Below are positions 9,180 to 19,984 of a stretch of 64,000 nucleotides of DNA, piece by piece. Below the pieces are notes generated by a model. It was not told the origin of the DNA. It did no database searches and saw only the letters and a list, made by a program, of their open reading frames with translations. The DNA is from Streptomyces sp. NBC_00190 (GTDB lineage Bacteria > Actinomycetota > Actinomycetes > Streptomycetales > Streptomycetaceae): assembly GCF_036203305.1 (NCBI RefSeq), contig NZ_CP108131.1, positions 4,030,001 to 4,094,000 on the forward strand, read 5' to 3'. A program made the translations under genes and the position numbers. How positions within the stretch are numbered: position 1 is the first letter of the stretch; each line of letters starts with the position of its first letter.

Positions 9180-9334
9180 GGATTGTCACCAGGGGGGTAT
9201 TTACGGAAAGCCCCTGTCAACCTGCGGTGTGGTCCCTCTACCATCGCTCTATCCGTAGCAGGCTCTCCTCCGTTTGTGCCGGCGCCCGGGTCTACGCGGG
9301 CAAACCGGCCTCCACGGAGCATCGGGGGATGCAC

Positions 9335-10153
9335 ATGACCAGCGCTCCGCACCTGCTGACCGAAGACCGGCCCGAGTTCGATCGGCTCCTCGACGAGGCG
9401 CTGCGCACCGCACACGAACGGCCCGAGCTCGCCACCCTCGGCGAACGCCTGAACGCCGAACAACTGCGCACCATGGCCCTGGGGGCCAGCGCACTGCTGA
9501 CGGCTGCGGCCGCCGCGGAGTACGACTACTACGTGAAACTCCGCGAGGAACGACGCGACGAGGCCCTCTCCGCTCCCGGGACCCTGGACGAGGAGGACGG
9601 CGGACAGGGAGGCGCGGGCCTCGGCGCCGTGATCGCGGTCCTCGCGCCCGTTCTGGCGGGCACCGCCATGCTGATCTTCCTGCTCGTGGGCTACATCCTG
9701 AAGATGATCGAGCCCGAACCGGCCTTCGCCGAGACCATGCTGACGGCGGGTTCGTTCTTCGGGGTGCTCACCGCCGCCGCCCTGATCTTCGCCGTGATCG
9801 GCCTGCTGGTGACCGCGCTGCGCAACAGCGCGACCGAGGTGGCCGCGGACGGGGCGGAGGCGATATCCGACGAGGTCGCGCAGGCCCGGGAGGCCTGGCG
9901 CAACGCGCTGCTGGAGCGCGGGATCATGCCGTTCCTGCGGGACGCCCTGGCCGATCCGGGTATGGGGCCGGAACATCCGGCGCCCCGCACGCCAGGGGCC
10001 GGGCGCATCCCCAACCTGGGATACACCCGGCCCGACTTCACCAGTCCGGGATCCCCGTCACAGGGTCCCCGGCCGGGCTACACGCCTCCGGACTTCACGG
10101 GCCCGAAGTTCACGGGCCCGGACTTCGGCGGCCCGGAGCACGAGCCGGAGTGA
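9335..10153 (+). CDS. Two-helix membrane protein, function unknown
   Basis: 272 residues from the ATG at 9335, chosen over 9329 because GGGGG then lies at a workable distance. A charged N-terminal region (about 85 residues) is followed by two hydrophobic helices separated by a short acidic loop, then an amphipathic segment and a Pro/Gly/Phe-rich tail with repeats of the type DFTGP / YTPPDF. No enzyme motif is seen. It converges on the short collagen-like gene with a 49-bp gap. Confidence 0.78.
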   Translation: MTSAPHLLTEDRPEFDRLLDEALRTAHERPELATLGERLNAEQLRTMALGASALLTAAAAAEYDYYVKLREERRDEALSAPGTLDEEDGGQGGAGLGAVIAVLAPVLAGTAMLIFLLVGYILKMIEPEPAFAETMLTAGSFFGVLTAAALIFAVIGLLVTALRNSATEVAADGAEAISDEVAQAREAWRNALLERGIMPFLRDALADPGMGPEHPAPRTPGAGRIPNLGYTRPDFTSPGSPSQGPRPGYTPPDFTGPKFTGPDFGGPEHEPE

Positions 10154-10202
10154 ACCTCCCGGCCGCCCGGCCTCGCGCCCCGCTTACCGTCCTCTGCTGC
10201 CC

Positions 10203-11042
10203 CTACTTCATTGCTTTCGGCAGGTAGTTGGGATCCATCGGCCGAATCGGCGGCGCGTTGGCCGCCCGGCGGGCGACGTCCGGGTCACCCGGGTCGGGCT
10301 GGGGGTTCGCCTCCGTCCACACCCCGTTGCACGTGAGGGTGCCGGGACCCGGGTTGACGGCGCAGTTGGTCTCCCAGATCACCCCTTCCGTCGTCACCAC
10401 CTCGACCAGCAGCTGGTTGGCCTGATGGCTGATGGAGATCGCACAGGCGTCGTCCGGGAAGTCGCCCTCCTGGTTGAGGGTGAGGTCGTACCAGGTCCAG
10501 AGACCCGGGGTCGGCTGAAGCCCGCGGATGCCCGCGTACGCACGGGTGTCGCCGGGGAGTACCGCCTTGAACTCCCGTGCGTTGCTGTCCCGGACGGAGT
10601 CGATGTCCACGCACTGGGACGCACCGGTGGCTCCGGTCGCACCCGTGGCTCCCGTGGCCCCGGTCGCGCCCGTGGCACCCGCCGGACCGGTCTCACCCGT
10701 CGCGCCGGTCGCGCCCTGGGGACCCCTGGGGCCCGTCGGACCCGTCGGACCCTGCTTGCACTCGTCGTCGCCGCCACCACCGCGCGGGCCGGCTTGGGCG
10801 GCCACTCTCGGATCGTAATCGTGCTTGTCCGACTTTTCGTGCTTGTCCGACTTGCAGTGGTCACCCGTGGGGGCCGCCGCGCGGACCGCCGCGGTCGCCT
10901 GGATGGCCTGAGCCGTGGCGAACGCGGGGCTGGAAATTCCCGTCACCACCAGGGCGAGTGATGCGAGGGTGCCGCCAGTCAGCCAACCGCTCCGCCTGGG
11001 CAGCGGACCAAGGCGTGACCTGGTCCTGTTCTCGGGGCTCAT
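10203..11042 (-). CDS. Secreted collagen-like protein, short paralogue
   Basis: 279 residues from an ATG with AGGAG in front. Signal peptide with an Arg-Arg n-region, hydrophobic core and predicted cleavage after SPAFA (residue ~42). A Lys/His/Asp-rich linker with Cys63 and Cys95 precedes about 15 Gly-X-Y triplets (residues 98-142: GPT, GPR, GPQ, then mostly GAT). The C-terminal domain (from Cys144) is homologous to that of the longer paralogue at 12511-14268: both share AYAG, W-x-D, AC-x-ISI, VVTT-x-G and a Pro-rich end. No sortase motif or second membrane helix is visible, so the protein is probably released or held by partners. Function unknown. Confidence 0.85.
   Translation of the reverse strand: MSPENRTRSRLGPLPRRSGWLTGGTLASLALVVTGISSPAFATAQAIQATAAVRAAAPTGDHCKSDKHEKSDKHDYDPRVAAQAGPRGGGGDDECKQGPTGPTGPRGPQGATGATGETGPAGATGATGATGATGATGATGASQCVDIDSVRDSNAREFKAVLPGDTRAYAGIRGLQPTPGLWTWYDLTLNQEGDFPDDACAISISHQANQLLVEVVTTEGVIWETNCAVNPGPGTLTCNGVWTEANPQPDPGDPDVARRAANAPPIRPMDPNYLPKAMK
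10617..10751 (-). repeat. Gly-X-Y coding repeat, short collagen-like gene
   Basis: About 15 triplets, mainly Gly-Ala-Thr, in uninterrupted collagen register. Confidence 0.85.
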
Positions 11043-11148
11043 ATACGCCGCTCCTTCTCGAAACCGGATCGAACGATGTGCGATGGGCCGTCTCGGGCCA
11101 CCTCGGTCATCGTGGGTATCGCGGTCGCAAGTGGTGGAACGCCTCGCG

Positions 11149-11164
11149 GATAAGTCAACTTATC
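11149..11164. promoter_or_regulatory. Conserved inverted repeat upstream of the short collagen-like gene
   Basis: GATAAGTCAACTTATC: two perfect 7-base arms, 107 bp upstream of the start at 11042. A near copy lies at the equivalent place upstream of the long paralogue (14371-14386) within a wider conserved upstream block, so it is a good candidate operator or promoter element. It also lies upstream of the divergent glycosyltransferase. Confidence 0.6.
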
Positions 11165-11279
11165 GGACCAGCAGTATGAGCCCAATGGAGTCTTTTGGGA
11201 GGTGGCGGACGCGACGCGCCCAGGCGCGGACGAACCGTGGCCTACCGTCGGCTCACGGTCGTTTTCATCACCACAGGGG

Positions 11280-12401
11280 ATGGAATCCTTGAGAGCAACA
11301 GTCTGCCTGAACATGATCGTCAAAAATGAGGCACCGGTGATCCGGCGCTGTCTCGAATCGGTGCGCCCTTTGATCGATACATGGGTGATCGTGGACACGG
11401 GCTCGACGGACGGCACCCAGGACATCATCCGGGAATTCTTCGGCGATCTGCCCGGTGTCCTGCACGAACGGCCGTGGAAGGGATTCGGCGACAGCCGCAG
11501 CGAGGCGATCGACCTTGCCCGCTCCAGCGCGGACTACCTGCTGTTCATCGACGCCGACGACGTGATGCAGGTACAGCCCGGCTTTCGCATGCCCGACCTC
11601 ACTCTCGACGCGTACCGCATCGCGGTGCACCACGAGCCCGTCATCCACTGGCGGCCCGCTCTGGTCTCCACCCGCTTGCCGTGGAAATACGTCGGCGTAC
11701 TCCACGAGTACATCGACTGCGAAGTCCGGCACAGCAGCGGCGTGCTCGAAGGCGCCAATATCCTCATCATCGGCGGCGGGGCACGCCTCAGGGAATCGGG
11801 CGAGCGGGAAAAGTACCTGCGCGACGCGGCGGTACTCGAACAAGGTCTGGCCAAGGAACCCGGAAATGCCCGGTACGCGTTCTACCTGGCCCAGAGCTGG
11901 CGCGACGCCGGAGAACCGGAGAAATCCCTCGCCGCCTACGACCGCCGTGCGGACATGGGCGGCTTCGCCGAGGAAGCCTTCTGTGCCCAGCTGTACGCGG
12001 CACGCATCGCGGCGAACCTCAAGAAGCCGTCGGCCGAGGTGATGGACCGCTTCCTTCGCGCACACGAGAGCCGTCCCACGCGCGCCGAGGCGATCGGCAG
12101 CCTCGCCCGCGTCTGCCGGCTCGAGAGCCGCTGGCCGCTGGCGTACATGTTCGCCCGGCAGGCGGTCCGGATCCCCCGCCCGGACGACATCCTGTTCGTC
12201 GAGTTCGACTGGCACGACTGGCGCGCGCTCGACGAACTCGCCGTGGCCGCCTACTGGGTCGGCGAGTACCAGGAGTCGCTGGACTGCTGCGAGCGCCTCG
12301 TCCAGGACGGCAGGCTTCCCGTCGAGCAGCACGACCGGGTCACTGCCAACCTCGAATTCGCACGGCGCAAGCTGGACCCGCAGTACCAGGTGGTCGCCTG
12401 A
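11280..12401 (+). CDS. Family 2 glycosyltransferase with TPR-like C-terminal half
   Basis: 373 residues from ATG 11280; GGGG lies directly before it, so the TTG at 11289 (9 bases later) may be the real start. The GT-A fold begins with CLNMIVKNEAPVIRRCL, then VDTGSTDGT and the metal-binding LLFIDADDVM (DxD type), as in the TPR-glycosyltransferase group that includes protein glycosyltransferases such as SunS. The second half (about 170-370) is all-helical with TPR-like repeats (AFYLAQSWRDAGEPEKSLAAYDRR). No membrane segment: it acts in the cytoplasm. It sits between two collagen-like genes and is divergent from the short one, suggesting that these are its substrates (inference). Confidence 0.87.
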   Translation: MESLRATVCLNMIVKNEAPVIRRCLESVRPLIDTWVIVDTGSTDGTQDIIREFFGDLPGVLHERPWKGFGDSRSEAIDLARSSADYLLFIDADDVMQVQPGFRMPDLTLDAYRIAVHHEPVIHWRPALVSTRLPWKYVGVLHEYIDCEVRHSSGVLEGANILIIGGGARLRESGEREKYLRDAAVLEQGLAKEPGNARYAFYLAQSWRDAGEPEKSLAAYDRRADMGGFAEEAFCAQLYAARIAANLKKPSAEVMDRFLRAHESRPTRAEAIGSLARVCRLESRWPLAYMFARQAVRIPRPDDILFVEFDWHDWRALDELAVAAYWVGEYQESLDCCERLVQDGRLPVEQHDRVTANLEFARRKLDPQYQVVA

Positions 12402-12420
12402 CCGCCGCTCCCCCGCACGA

Positions 12421-12472
12421 GACTGGAGGGCGTCGCCCCGGCCGACAGGCCGTGGAGCGGCGCCCTCCAGTC
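12421..12472. terminator. Bidirectional terminator between glycosyltransferase and long collagen-like gene
   Basis: GACTGGAGGGCG (12421-12432) pairs with CGCCCTCCAGTC (12461-12472) in the gap between convergent genes; the loop itself is GC-rich and can pair further. Confidence 0.6.
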
Positions 12473-12510
12473 GTCGCGCCGGGCCGTCGCGTCGGCCCGG
12501 GCTTCCCTAG

Positions 12511-14268
12511 CTAGGGGAGGCGGTTCCGGGAGGCTCCGCGCACCAGGTCTCCCTTGAACTCCTTGCCGCGCAGGGTTCCGGGAGTCGGGGAGGGGGTCAG
12601 TTCGATCCACCCCTCGTCCCAAGTGAAGTTGGCGCCGTTGGTGTCACCGTGAGTCTGGAAGATCTTGCCGTCCGTCGTCACGACCTTGATGTACGAGTTG
12701 CTGCCCTGCTCGATGATCGAGATGCCGCAGGCCTTGCCGAAGGGGAATCCCGGGTTGTCCGCGTTCGTAATGTCCTGCCAGACGGGCACACCTCCGGCCG
12801 TGGTCGCGCGGCCTGCGTAGGCGATGCCGTTCGTGAGAGCGGCACTGAACGACAAGGTGTTCGAAGGCGCGTAGCTGTCCATGTCGTCGCAGGGCCCGGT
12901 ACCCGTCGCGCCCGTACCACCTGTCGCGCCCGTGGCACCGGTCGCACCCATAGCGCCCGTCGTACCCGCACCGCCCGTGGCACCGGTCGCACCCGTACCA
13001 CCCGTCGCGCCGGTTGCGCCCGTGGCACCGTCCGCGCCGTTCACACCCGGAGCGCCCGTACCGCCTGTCGCACCCGTCGCACCGGTCGCGCCCGTGGCGC
13101 CGTCCGCGCCGTCCTCGCCCGGGGCGCCCGTCGCACCCGTACCGCCCGTCGCACCGGTCGCGCCCGTGGCGCCGTCCGCGCCATCCGCGCCGTCCGCGCC
13201 CGGGGCGCCCGTACCGCCCGTCGCACCGGTCGCGCCCGTGGCACCGTCCGCACCGTCCGCGCCGTCCGCGCCCGGGGCGCCCATCGCACCCGTACCGCCC
13301 GTCGCGCCCGTGGCGCCGTCCGCGCCATCCGCGCCATCCGCGCCATCCGCGCCCGGGGCGCCCGTACCGCCCGTCGCACCGGTCGCGCCCGTGGCGCCGT
13401 CCGCGCCATCCGCGCCGTCCGCGCCCGGGGCGCCCGTACCGCCCGTCGCACCGGTCGCGCCCGTGGCACCGTCCGCACCGTCCGCGCCGTCCGCGCCCGG
13501 GGCGCCCATCGCACCCGTACCGCCCGTCGCACCCGTCGCGCCCGTGGCGCCGTCCGCGCCATCCGCGCCATCCGCGCCATCCGCGCCATCCGCGCCCGGG
13601 GCGCCCGTACCGCCCGTCGCACCGGTCGCGCCCGTGGCACCGTCCGCACCGTCCGCGCCGTCCTCGCCCGGGGCGCCCGTACCGCCTGTCGCACCCGTCG
13701 CGCCCGTGGCACCGTCCGCACCATCCGCACCCGGAGCACCCGTCGCACCCGTCGCCCCGCCACCCAGACCCGTCGCGCCCGTGGCACCCCTGGCGCCGGG
13801 TGCACCGTTCAGGCCCGGCGCACCCGTGGCGCCGGTCGCGCCGTCCACGCCGTCCACGCCCGGAGCACCCGTCGCACCCGTCGCACCCGTCGCGCCCGTC
13901 GCACCGGTCGCGCCCGCGGCACCCCTCGGCCCCGTCGGCCCTGTCGGCCCCGGCCTGCCCTCTTCGCACCTGTCGTCACCGTCGGGCCCGGCCTCGATGC
14001 CCGCGGCCTTCGGGTCGTCGTCCGGATCCTGGTCCGGTCGCTGGTCCGGGCGATGGTGATGCCCGTTCGGCTTGCAGTGGTCCCCACCCGTGGGGCTCGC
14101 CGCGTTCACCCGCTCGGCCGCCCGGATGCTCTGAGCAACGGCGAAGGCGGGGCTGGCGACTCCCATCATGACCAGGGCAAGCGAGGCGAGGGTGCCGCCC
14201 GTCAGCCATCTGCTCCTTCTCGGCAGCGGTCCAAGCGTCGTTGACCTGGTCCTGTTTTCGGGGCTCAT
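12511..14268 (-). CDS. Secreted collagen-like protein, long paralogue
   Basis: 585 residues from the ATG at 14268, preceded by AGGAG; the start MSPENRTRS matches the short paralogue and an in-frame ATG 18 codons upstream is not supported. Order: Arg-rich signal peptide (cleavage after SPAFA, ~43), Pro/Asp/His-rich linker with Cys65 and Cys101, a collagen-like region of about 118 Gly-X-Y triplets (104-459) made of GAT, GAD and GAP blocks, one register slip near GLGGGAT, and a 126-residue C-terminal domain starting CDDMDSY that is shared with the short paralogue. Ala in X and Thr/Asp/Pro in Y make a potential glycosylation-rich triple helix. No wall anchor is visible. Confidence 0.87.
   Translation of the reverse strand: MSPENRTRSTTLGPLPRRSRWLTGGTLASLALVMMGVASPAFAVAQSIRAAERVNAASPTGGDHCKPNGHHHRPDQRPDQDPDDDPKAAGIEAGPDGDDRCEEGRPGPTGPTGPRGAAGATGATGATGATGATGAPGVDGVDGATGATGAPGLNGAPGARGATGATGLGGGATGATGAPGADGADGATGATGATGGTGAPGEDGADGADGATGATGATGGTGAPGADGADGADGADGADGATGATGATGGTGAMGAPGADGADGADGATGATGATGGTGAPGADGADGADGATGATGATGGTGAPGADGADGADGADGATGATGGTGAMGAPGADGADGADGATGATGATGGTGAPGADGADGADGATGATGATGGTGATGAPGEDGADGATGATGATGATGGTGAPGVNGADGATGATGATGGTGATGATGGAGTTGAMGATGATGATGGTGATGTGPCDDMDSYAPSNTLSFSAALTNGIAYAGRATTAGGVPVWQDITNADNPGFPFGKACGISIIEQGSNSYIKVVTTDGKIFQTHGDTNGANFTWDEGWIELTPSPTPGTLRGKEFKGDLVRGASRNRLP
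12892..13959 (-). repeat. Collagen-like Gly-X-Y coding repeat, long gene
   Basis: About 118 triplets with a higher-order unit of roughly [15 protein letters not shown] followed by one to five GAD, repeated around ten times. The DNA is nearly identical between units, so copy number could change by slippage or recombination, and assemblies may collapse it. Confidence 0.9.
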
Positions 14269-14370
14269 ACCACTCCTACTCGAAACCGATCGACCGATGT
14301 GTGGTCGGGCCTCCCAGGCCACACATCGTCAGCGTGGGAAGCACTGCCGCGAGTGGCGGGACAACTCGCA

Positions 14371-14386
14371 GATAGGTCCACTTATC
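14371..14386. promoter_or_regulatory. Inverted repeat upstream of the long collagen-like gene
   Basis: GATAGGTCCACTTATC, an imperfect copy of the repeat at 11149-11164, 103 bp upstream of the start at 14268. The stretch 14269-14395 aligns by eye with 11043-11175, so the two genes share a duplicated promoter region. Confidence 0.55.
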
Positions 14387-14503
14387 GGATTAGCGATGCG
14401 ACACCAACGGCCGCCATGACGGACACGAAGGGCGCGAGCCGTCAGGACGCGGTGGGCGACGACCAGCCGGCCGTGGCGAGTGGGAGCACTCCGGCACCAA
14501 AAA

Positions 14504-14550
14504 ACGGAGCGGACCCGCGACTCCCCCCTTGGGTCGCGGGTCCGCTCCGT
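14504..14550 (-). terminator. Intrinsic terminator of thiC
   Basis: An 18-bp perfect stem (14533-14550 with 14504-14521; the left arm begins ACGGAGCGGACC) with an 11-base loop. On the minus strand it is followed by six U residues (AAAAAA at 14499-14504), a classical rho-independent terminator that is rare in such high-GC DNA. Confidence 0.88.
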
Positions 14551-14567
14551 GGCTCCTGTCGAACGGC

Positions 14568-16482
<1,915 letters not shown>

Positions 16483-16566
16483 GCGTTGTGCAAAGTAGCC
16501 CCCACGCTAGCGCCATCCATGGCGTGCTGAACAGTGGGCCCCCGCATCTCTTGCGATGATCTGCTG

Positions 16567-17949
16567 GTGACGATCTCGCCGCAGCCCCCCACTGAGCCCG
16601 TGGACCCCACCAGCCACGCTGACCACGCGCACTCCCACGAGCCTGGCCATGGACACGGTCACGGGCACAGCCACGGGCACGGTCCGGCGGCCCCCGTCTC
16701 GAAGCACCTGCGCAAGGTCATCGCGGCCGTGCTGATCCCCTTCACCGTGGCCGTCTTCGCCGGCATGGTGGTGCTCTGGCCGGGCGGCGCGCCCGCCCAC
16801 GAGCGCACGGGTGTCGGTTTCGACCGGCAGACGCAGCAGGGCTCGGTCGTGTCGCTCGAACAGGTCGACTGCAAATCGGTGAACGCCTCGCAGGTGCCGC
16901 CCACCGGTGACACGTCCACGCCCGAGGGCCGCGAGGCCCAGGCCGCGCAGACCGGCGAGTGCAAGAAGGCCACCGTCGAGGTCGGCACCGGACCGGACAA
17001 GGGCCGCACCTTCGTGGAGATCGTCCAGCCGGGCGCGCCACGGCAGTTGGCGAAGGGGCAGGAGGTGGTGGTCGCGTACGCGCCGGACGCCCCCCGGGAC
17101 CTCCAGTACTCGGTCATCGACGTGAACCGCAAGTTCCCCCTGGCGCTGCTGGCCGGGATCTTCGCCCTCGCCGTCGTGCTGGTCGGCCGGATGCGCGGGG
17201 TGTTCGCACTGATCGCGCTGGTCATCAGCTTCGGCGTGCTGACCCTCTTCATCCTCCCGGCCATCCTGCAGGGGTCGAACCCGCTCGTCGTCGCCGTCGT
17301 AGGGGCGAGCGCCATCATGCTCATCGCCCTGTACATCTGCCACGGGCTGACCGCCCGCACCTCGGTCGCCGTCCTCGGCACGCTCGTCTCGCTGCTGCTG
17401 ATCGGGCTGCTGGGCTCGGTCTTCATCGACTGGGCGTTCCTCAGCGGCAACACCGACGACAACACGGGCCTGATCCACGGGCTGTACCCGGACATCGACA
17501 TGAGCGGTCTGCTGCTCGCGGGCATCATCATCGGATCGCTGGGCGTGCTCGACGACGTGACGGTCACCCAGACCTCCGCGGTCTGGGAACTCCACCAGGC
17601 CGACCCCTCCATGGGGTCGCGCGCCTTGTACCGGGCGGCCATCCGGATCGGTCGCGACCACATCGCGTCGGTGGTCAACACGCTCGTACTGGCCTATGCG
17701 GGTGCCGCGCTGCCCCTGCTCCTGTTGTTCTCGATCGCGAACAGCAGCATGGGGTCGGTGGCCAACAGCGAGCTGGTCGCGGTGGAGATTGTACGGACCC
17801 TCGTGGGCTCGATCGGCCTCGTGGCCTCGGTTCCCGTGACGACGGCGCTGGCCGCCCTGGTCGTGTCGGCCGACCGGCCGGGGACCCCGGTCGCCGGGAC
17901 GGCCTCGGGGCCGGCCCGCGGCGGCCGGGGCCGCCGTCGCAAGCGCTGA
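16567..17949 (+). CDS. YibE/F family multi-pass membrane protein
   Basis: 460 residues from GTG 16567 (a GTG at 16534 is also open; neither has a clear ribosome binding site). The N-terminus is His-rich (HAHSHEPGHGHGHGHSHGHG) and could bind metal. After one helix and an extracellular domain of about 120 residues with paired Cys, six to seven helices follow with the YibE/F signatures GLYPDIDMSGLLLAG and LGVLDDVTVTQTSAVWEL. The family's transport role is unproven. The gene is divergent from the thiC riboswitch and convergent with ssgA. Confidence 0.88.
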   Translation: MTISPQPPTEPVDPTSHADHAHSHEPGHGHGHGHSHGHGPAAPVSKHLRKVIAAVLIPFTVAVFAGMVVLWPGGAPAHERTGVGFDRQTQQGSVVSLEQVDCKSVNASQVPPTGDTSTPEGREAQAAQTGECKKATVEVGTGPDKGRTFVEIVQPGAPRQLAKGQEVVVAYAPDAPRDLQYSVIDVNRKFPLALLAGIFALAVVLVGRMRGVFALIALVISFGVLTLFILPAILQGSNPLVVAVVGASAIMLIALYICHGLTARTSVAVLGTLVSLLLIGLLGSVFIDWAFLSGNTDDNTGLIHGLYPDIDMSGLLLAGIIIGSLGVLDDVTVTQTSAVWELHQADPSMGSRALYRAAIRIGRDHIASVVNTLVLAYAGAALPLLLLFSIANSSMGSVANSELVAVEIVRTLVGSIGLVASVPVTTALAALVVSADRPGTPVAGTASGPARGGRGRRRKR

Positions 17950-18043
17950 AAGGTGTTCGCGGGATGGTGGGATTGCGGGAGAACTGAGCGGCCGGCGCCG
18001 CGCGTCGGTGGGCGCGGCACGCGTCAGTGAACGCGGCAGCGCG

Positions 18044-18493
18044 TCAGCCCGCGTTCTGCTCGTTCTGCCGGGATTCGGCCAGGATCTTGCCGAGCGCCTC
18101 GTCGAGGTTCTCCTCGAAGTCACCCAGGTTGCGCTCCTGACCGAGCGGAACGAGCCGGTCGGTGCGGTCGAGGAACGCGACGAGCGGGGCCGCGCTCGCG
18201 CGGAACAACGCCCGGTCGCCGCCGACCTGGAGGCGGATGTGGACATCGGACAGGTCCTCGGGATCGGTCGGGGCGATGTGCACATCGCCGTCGCCGCACG
18301 GCTTGTTGATGCCGTCGAGGAGGAGCTCCCGGCCGAACGCCCAGGTCACGGGCGCGTCTCCGGGAAGGTGGAAGGTCAGGCGGACTGCGTAGGGGTCCCG
18401 AGCGTCGTACCGGAGTTCCACCGGAATCCGGAACGAGAGCTCCTCGGAAACGAGGAAGCTCATCATGACCTCTGCCTGTACCGACTCGCGCAT
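18044..18493 (-). CDS. ssgA: Sporulation-specific cell division activator SsgA
   Basis: SALP-family protein of 149 residues that in Streptomyces activates septum formation and affects branching and spore formation. The body SFLVSEELSFRIPVELRYDA, the GDAPVTWAFGRELLLDG block and RLVPLGQE are as in S. coelicolor and S. griseus SsgA. Two starts are possible: the ATG at 18493, or the ATG at 18463 with GAGG in front, giving 139 residues. It lies directly downstream of its known activator ssgR, same strand, 96 bp apart. SALP proteins are confined to morphologically complex actinomycetes, so this gene supports the genus assignment. Confidence 0.95.
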   Translation of the reverse strand: MRESVQAEVMMSFLVSEELSFRIPVELRYDARDPYAVRLTFHLPGDAPVTWAFGRELLLDGINKPCGDGDVHIAPTDPEDLSDVHIRLQVGGDRALFRASAAPLVAFLDRTDRLVPLGQERNLGDFEENLDEALGKILAESRQNEQNAG

Positions 18494-18589
18494 TGCCTAC
18501 CCCGCTGTAGTGGAAGTGGCCAGGAATGACCCCCAGGGCCCTCTTGACAAGGGTGGTGGAAGCGCTGTCAGATCACAAGGAGTGAGTTT

Positions 18590-19360
18590 TCAGATACTGA
18601 TAGAGAACGAGAGGGTGCTCAACAGCGCGCCTACTTCACTCCGTAGCCGATCGACCACACACAGCAATCGATTTTCCTGGTGCAGGGGGAGGGAAATCGC
18701 CATGGTCGCGACGGTGTCGCCCGCGGTGATGGGGATCGCCGCACATACCGTGCCCAAGGCATATTCCTGACGCTCGATCACGGGCTGCATTCGCTCCAGG
18801 GAACCGATCCGGTGTTCCAGGGAACGTTGATCCGACACGGTGTACGGAGTGATGGCTTCGACCGGGTGCCGGTCGTAGTAGTCCTTGCGCGTCTTCTCGT
18901 CGAGCTGGCCGAGCAGGCACTGCCCGATGGCGTGCGCATGGCCGGTCTCACGGAAATCGGCCCACTCCTCGCAGGCCGGGCTGGCCGGGGTGTCCGAGAC
19001 GCCCACGACCTCGATCTCACCGTCGCGGAAGACCGCGAAGTAGACGGGGGCCCCGACCGCGTCGCGGAAGTGCGCGAGGGAGTCGAGGATCATGCTGCGA
19101 CGTTTCTGCTGGAGCCCTCCGCCGACCAGCCGCTCAGCCGCGTCGCCGAGGACGAAGACTCCGCTCTCCCGGCGCAGATAGCCCTCGTGCGTGAGGGTGC
19201 GCAGCAGGTGGTACGCGGTGGGGAGCGGGAGGCCGGCCTCGCGGGCCAGCTGTTTCGCCGGCGCTCCCGCTCCGTGCGAGCCCGCCGCTTCGAGCAGCCT
19301 CAGCGCCCGCTGAACCGAACCGATCAGAGTCGGCACACCGGCGTTGGGAACCGAAGACAC
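18590..19360 (-). CDS. ssgR: IclR-family regulator SsgR, activator of ssgA
   Basis: 256 residues. N-terminal winged helix (SVQRALRLLEAAG; LAREAGLPLPTAYHLLRTLTHEGYL), then the IclR effector domain (FRETGHAHAIGQCLLGQL; GTVCAAIPI). Position and orientation just upstream of ssgA match the SsgR-SsgA pair known to link the sporulation programme to division. I saw no TTA codon in it, so direct bldA control is not indicated. Confidence 0.93.
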   Translation of the reverse strand: MSSVPNAGVPTLIGSVQRALRLLEAAGSHGAGAPAKQLAREAGLPLPTAYHLLRTLTHEGYLRRESGVFVLGDAAERLVGGGLQQKRRSMILDSLAHFRDAVGAPVYFAVFRDGEIEVVGVSDTPASPACEEWADFRETGHAHAIGQCLLGQLDEKTRKDYYDRHPVEAITPYTVSDQRSLEHRIGSLERMQPVIERQEYALGTVCAAIPITAGDTVATMAISLPLHQENRLLCVVDRLRSEVGALLSTLSFSISI

Positions 19361-19615
19361 AGCTCACCCCCAGGCGTGGCGGCGGGCTTTGGGGGCCCGC
19401 CCTGCGGGGGCCTCCCCCGCGCATGCCGTGACTCCTGGGGGTTGTGCTCGGCGGGTGCTCAACGCGACCGCAGGTCAGAGCGGTGGTACCGGCTTTCGGT
19501 GCCCAGGGAACGGCACAGATTGCCACTCTATCCACCGACTCCCGGAGTATGAGTGGTTTCGCGCGCCATGTTCCCCCGCTTGGCTCAATCCCGGGAGCGC
19601 CCGGGCCGAGTCCTC

Positions 19616-19840
19616 CTACCACTCACCGGAGGAGGACTTCGTACCGCCGCCGACCTTCTTCACCACGAAGATCAGGCCGCCGACGAGGGCGACGAAGAGC
19701 AGCAGCTTGAAGACGAAGCCGATCAGGGCTCCCAGGATGCTCGTGATCACACCGCCGAAGACGAACAGCGCCAGCAGCGGAACGGCGACCCACTTAACCC
19801 ACCAGGGCATGCCTGCGAAAATCTGTCGGATGCCGTCCAT
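19616..19840 (-). CDS. DUF5326-type small membrane protein
   Basis: 74 residues with two hydrophobic helices (WWVKWVAVPLLALFVFGG and GFVFKLLLFVALVGGLIFVV), a basic stretch and a GTKSSSGEW tail. It matches a small family found across Streptomyces with no known role. A gap of 255 bp to ssgR holds nothing recognisable. Confidence 0.8.
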   Translation of the reverse strand: MDGIRQIFAGMPWWVKWVAVPLLALFVFGGVITSILGALIGFVFKLLLFVALVGGLIFVVKKVGGGTKSSSGEW

Positions 19841-19984
19841 GTCCTCGTCCTCTTCCTCGTCCGTGACTTCCTGCTCTCGATGCTAGGAGTCCGCGGACTG
19901 CCCCGGGGGCCCGCGAGCCCCCGCAGTCCCCTGATCCGCCCCCTAGGGGGACCAGGGGCGCGACCCTCATCCGGCCGTGGCCGC

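Noticed and set aside
12892..13959. Regular repeats resembling a CRISPR array
   Set aside because: Units are multiples of 9 bases in frame with Gly-X-Y codons, without unique spacers; it is the collagen coding repeat.
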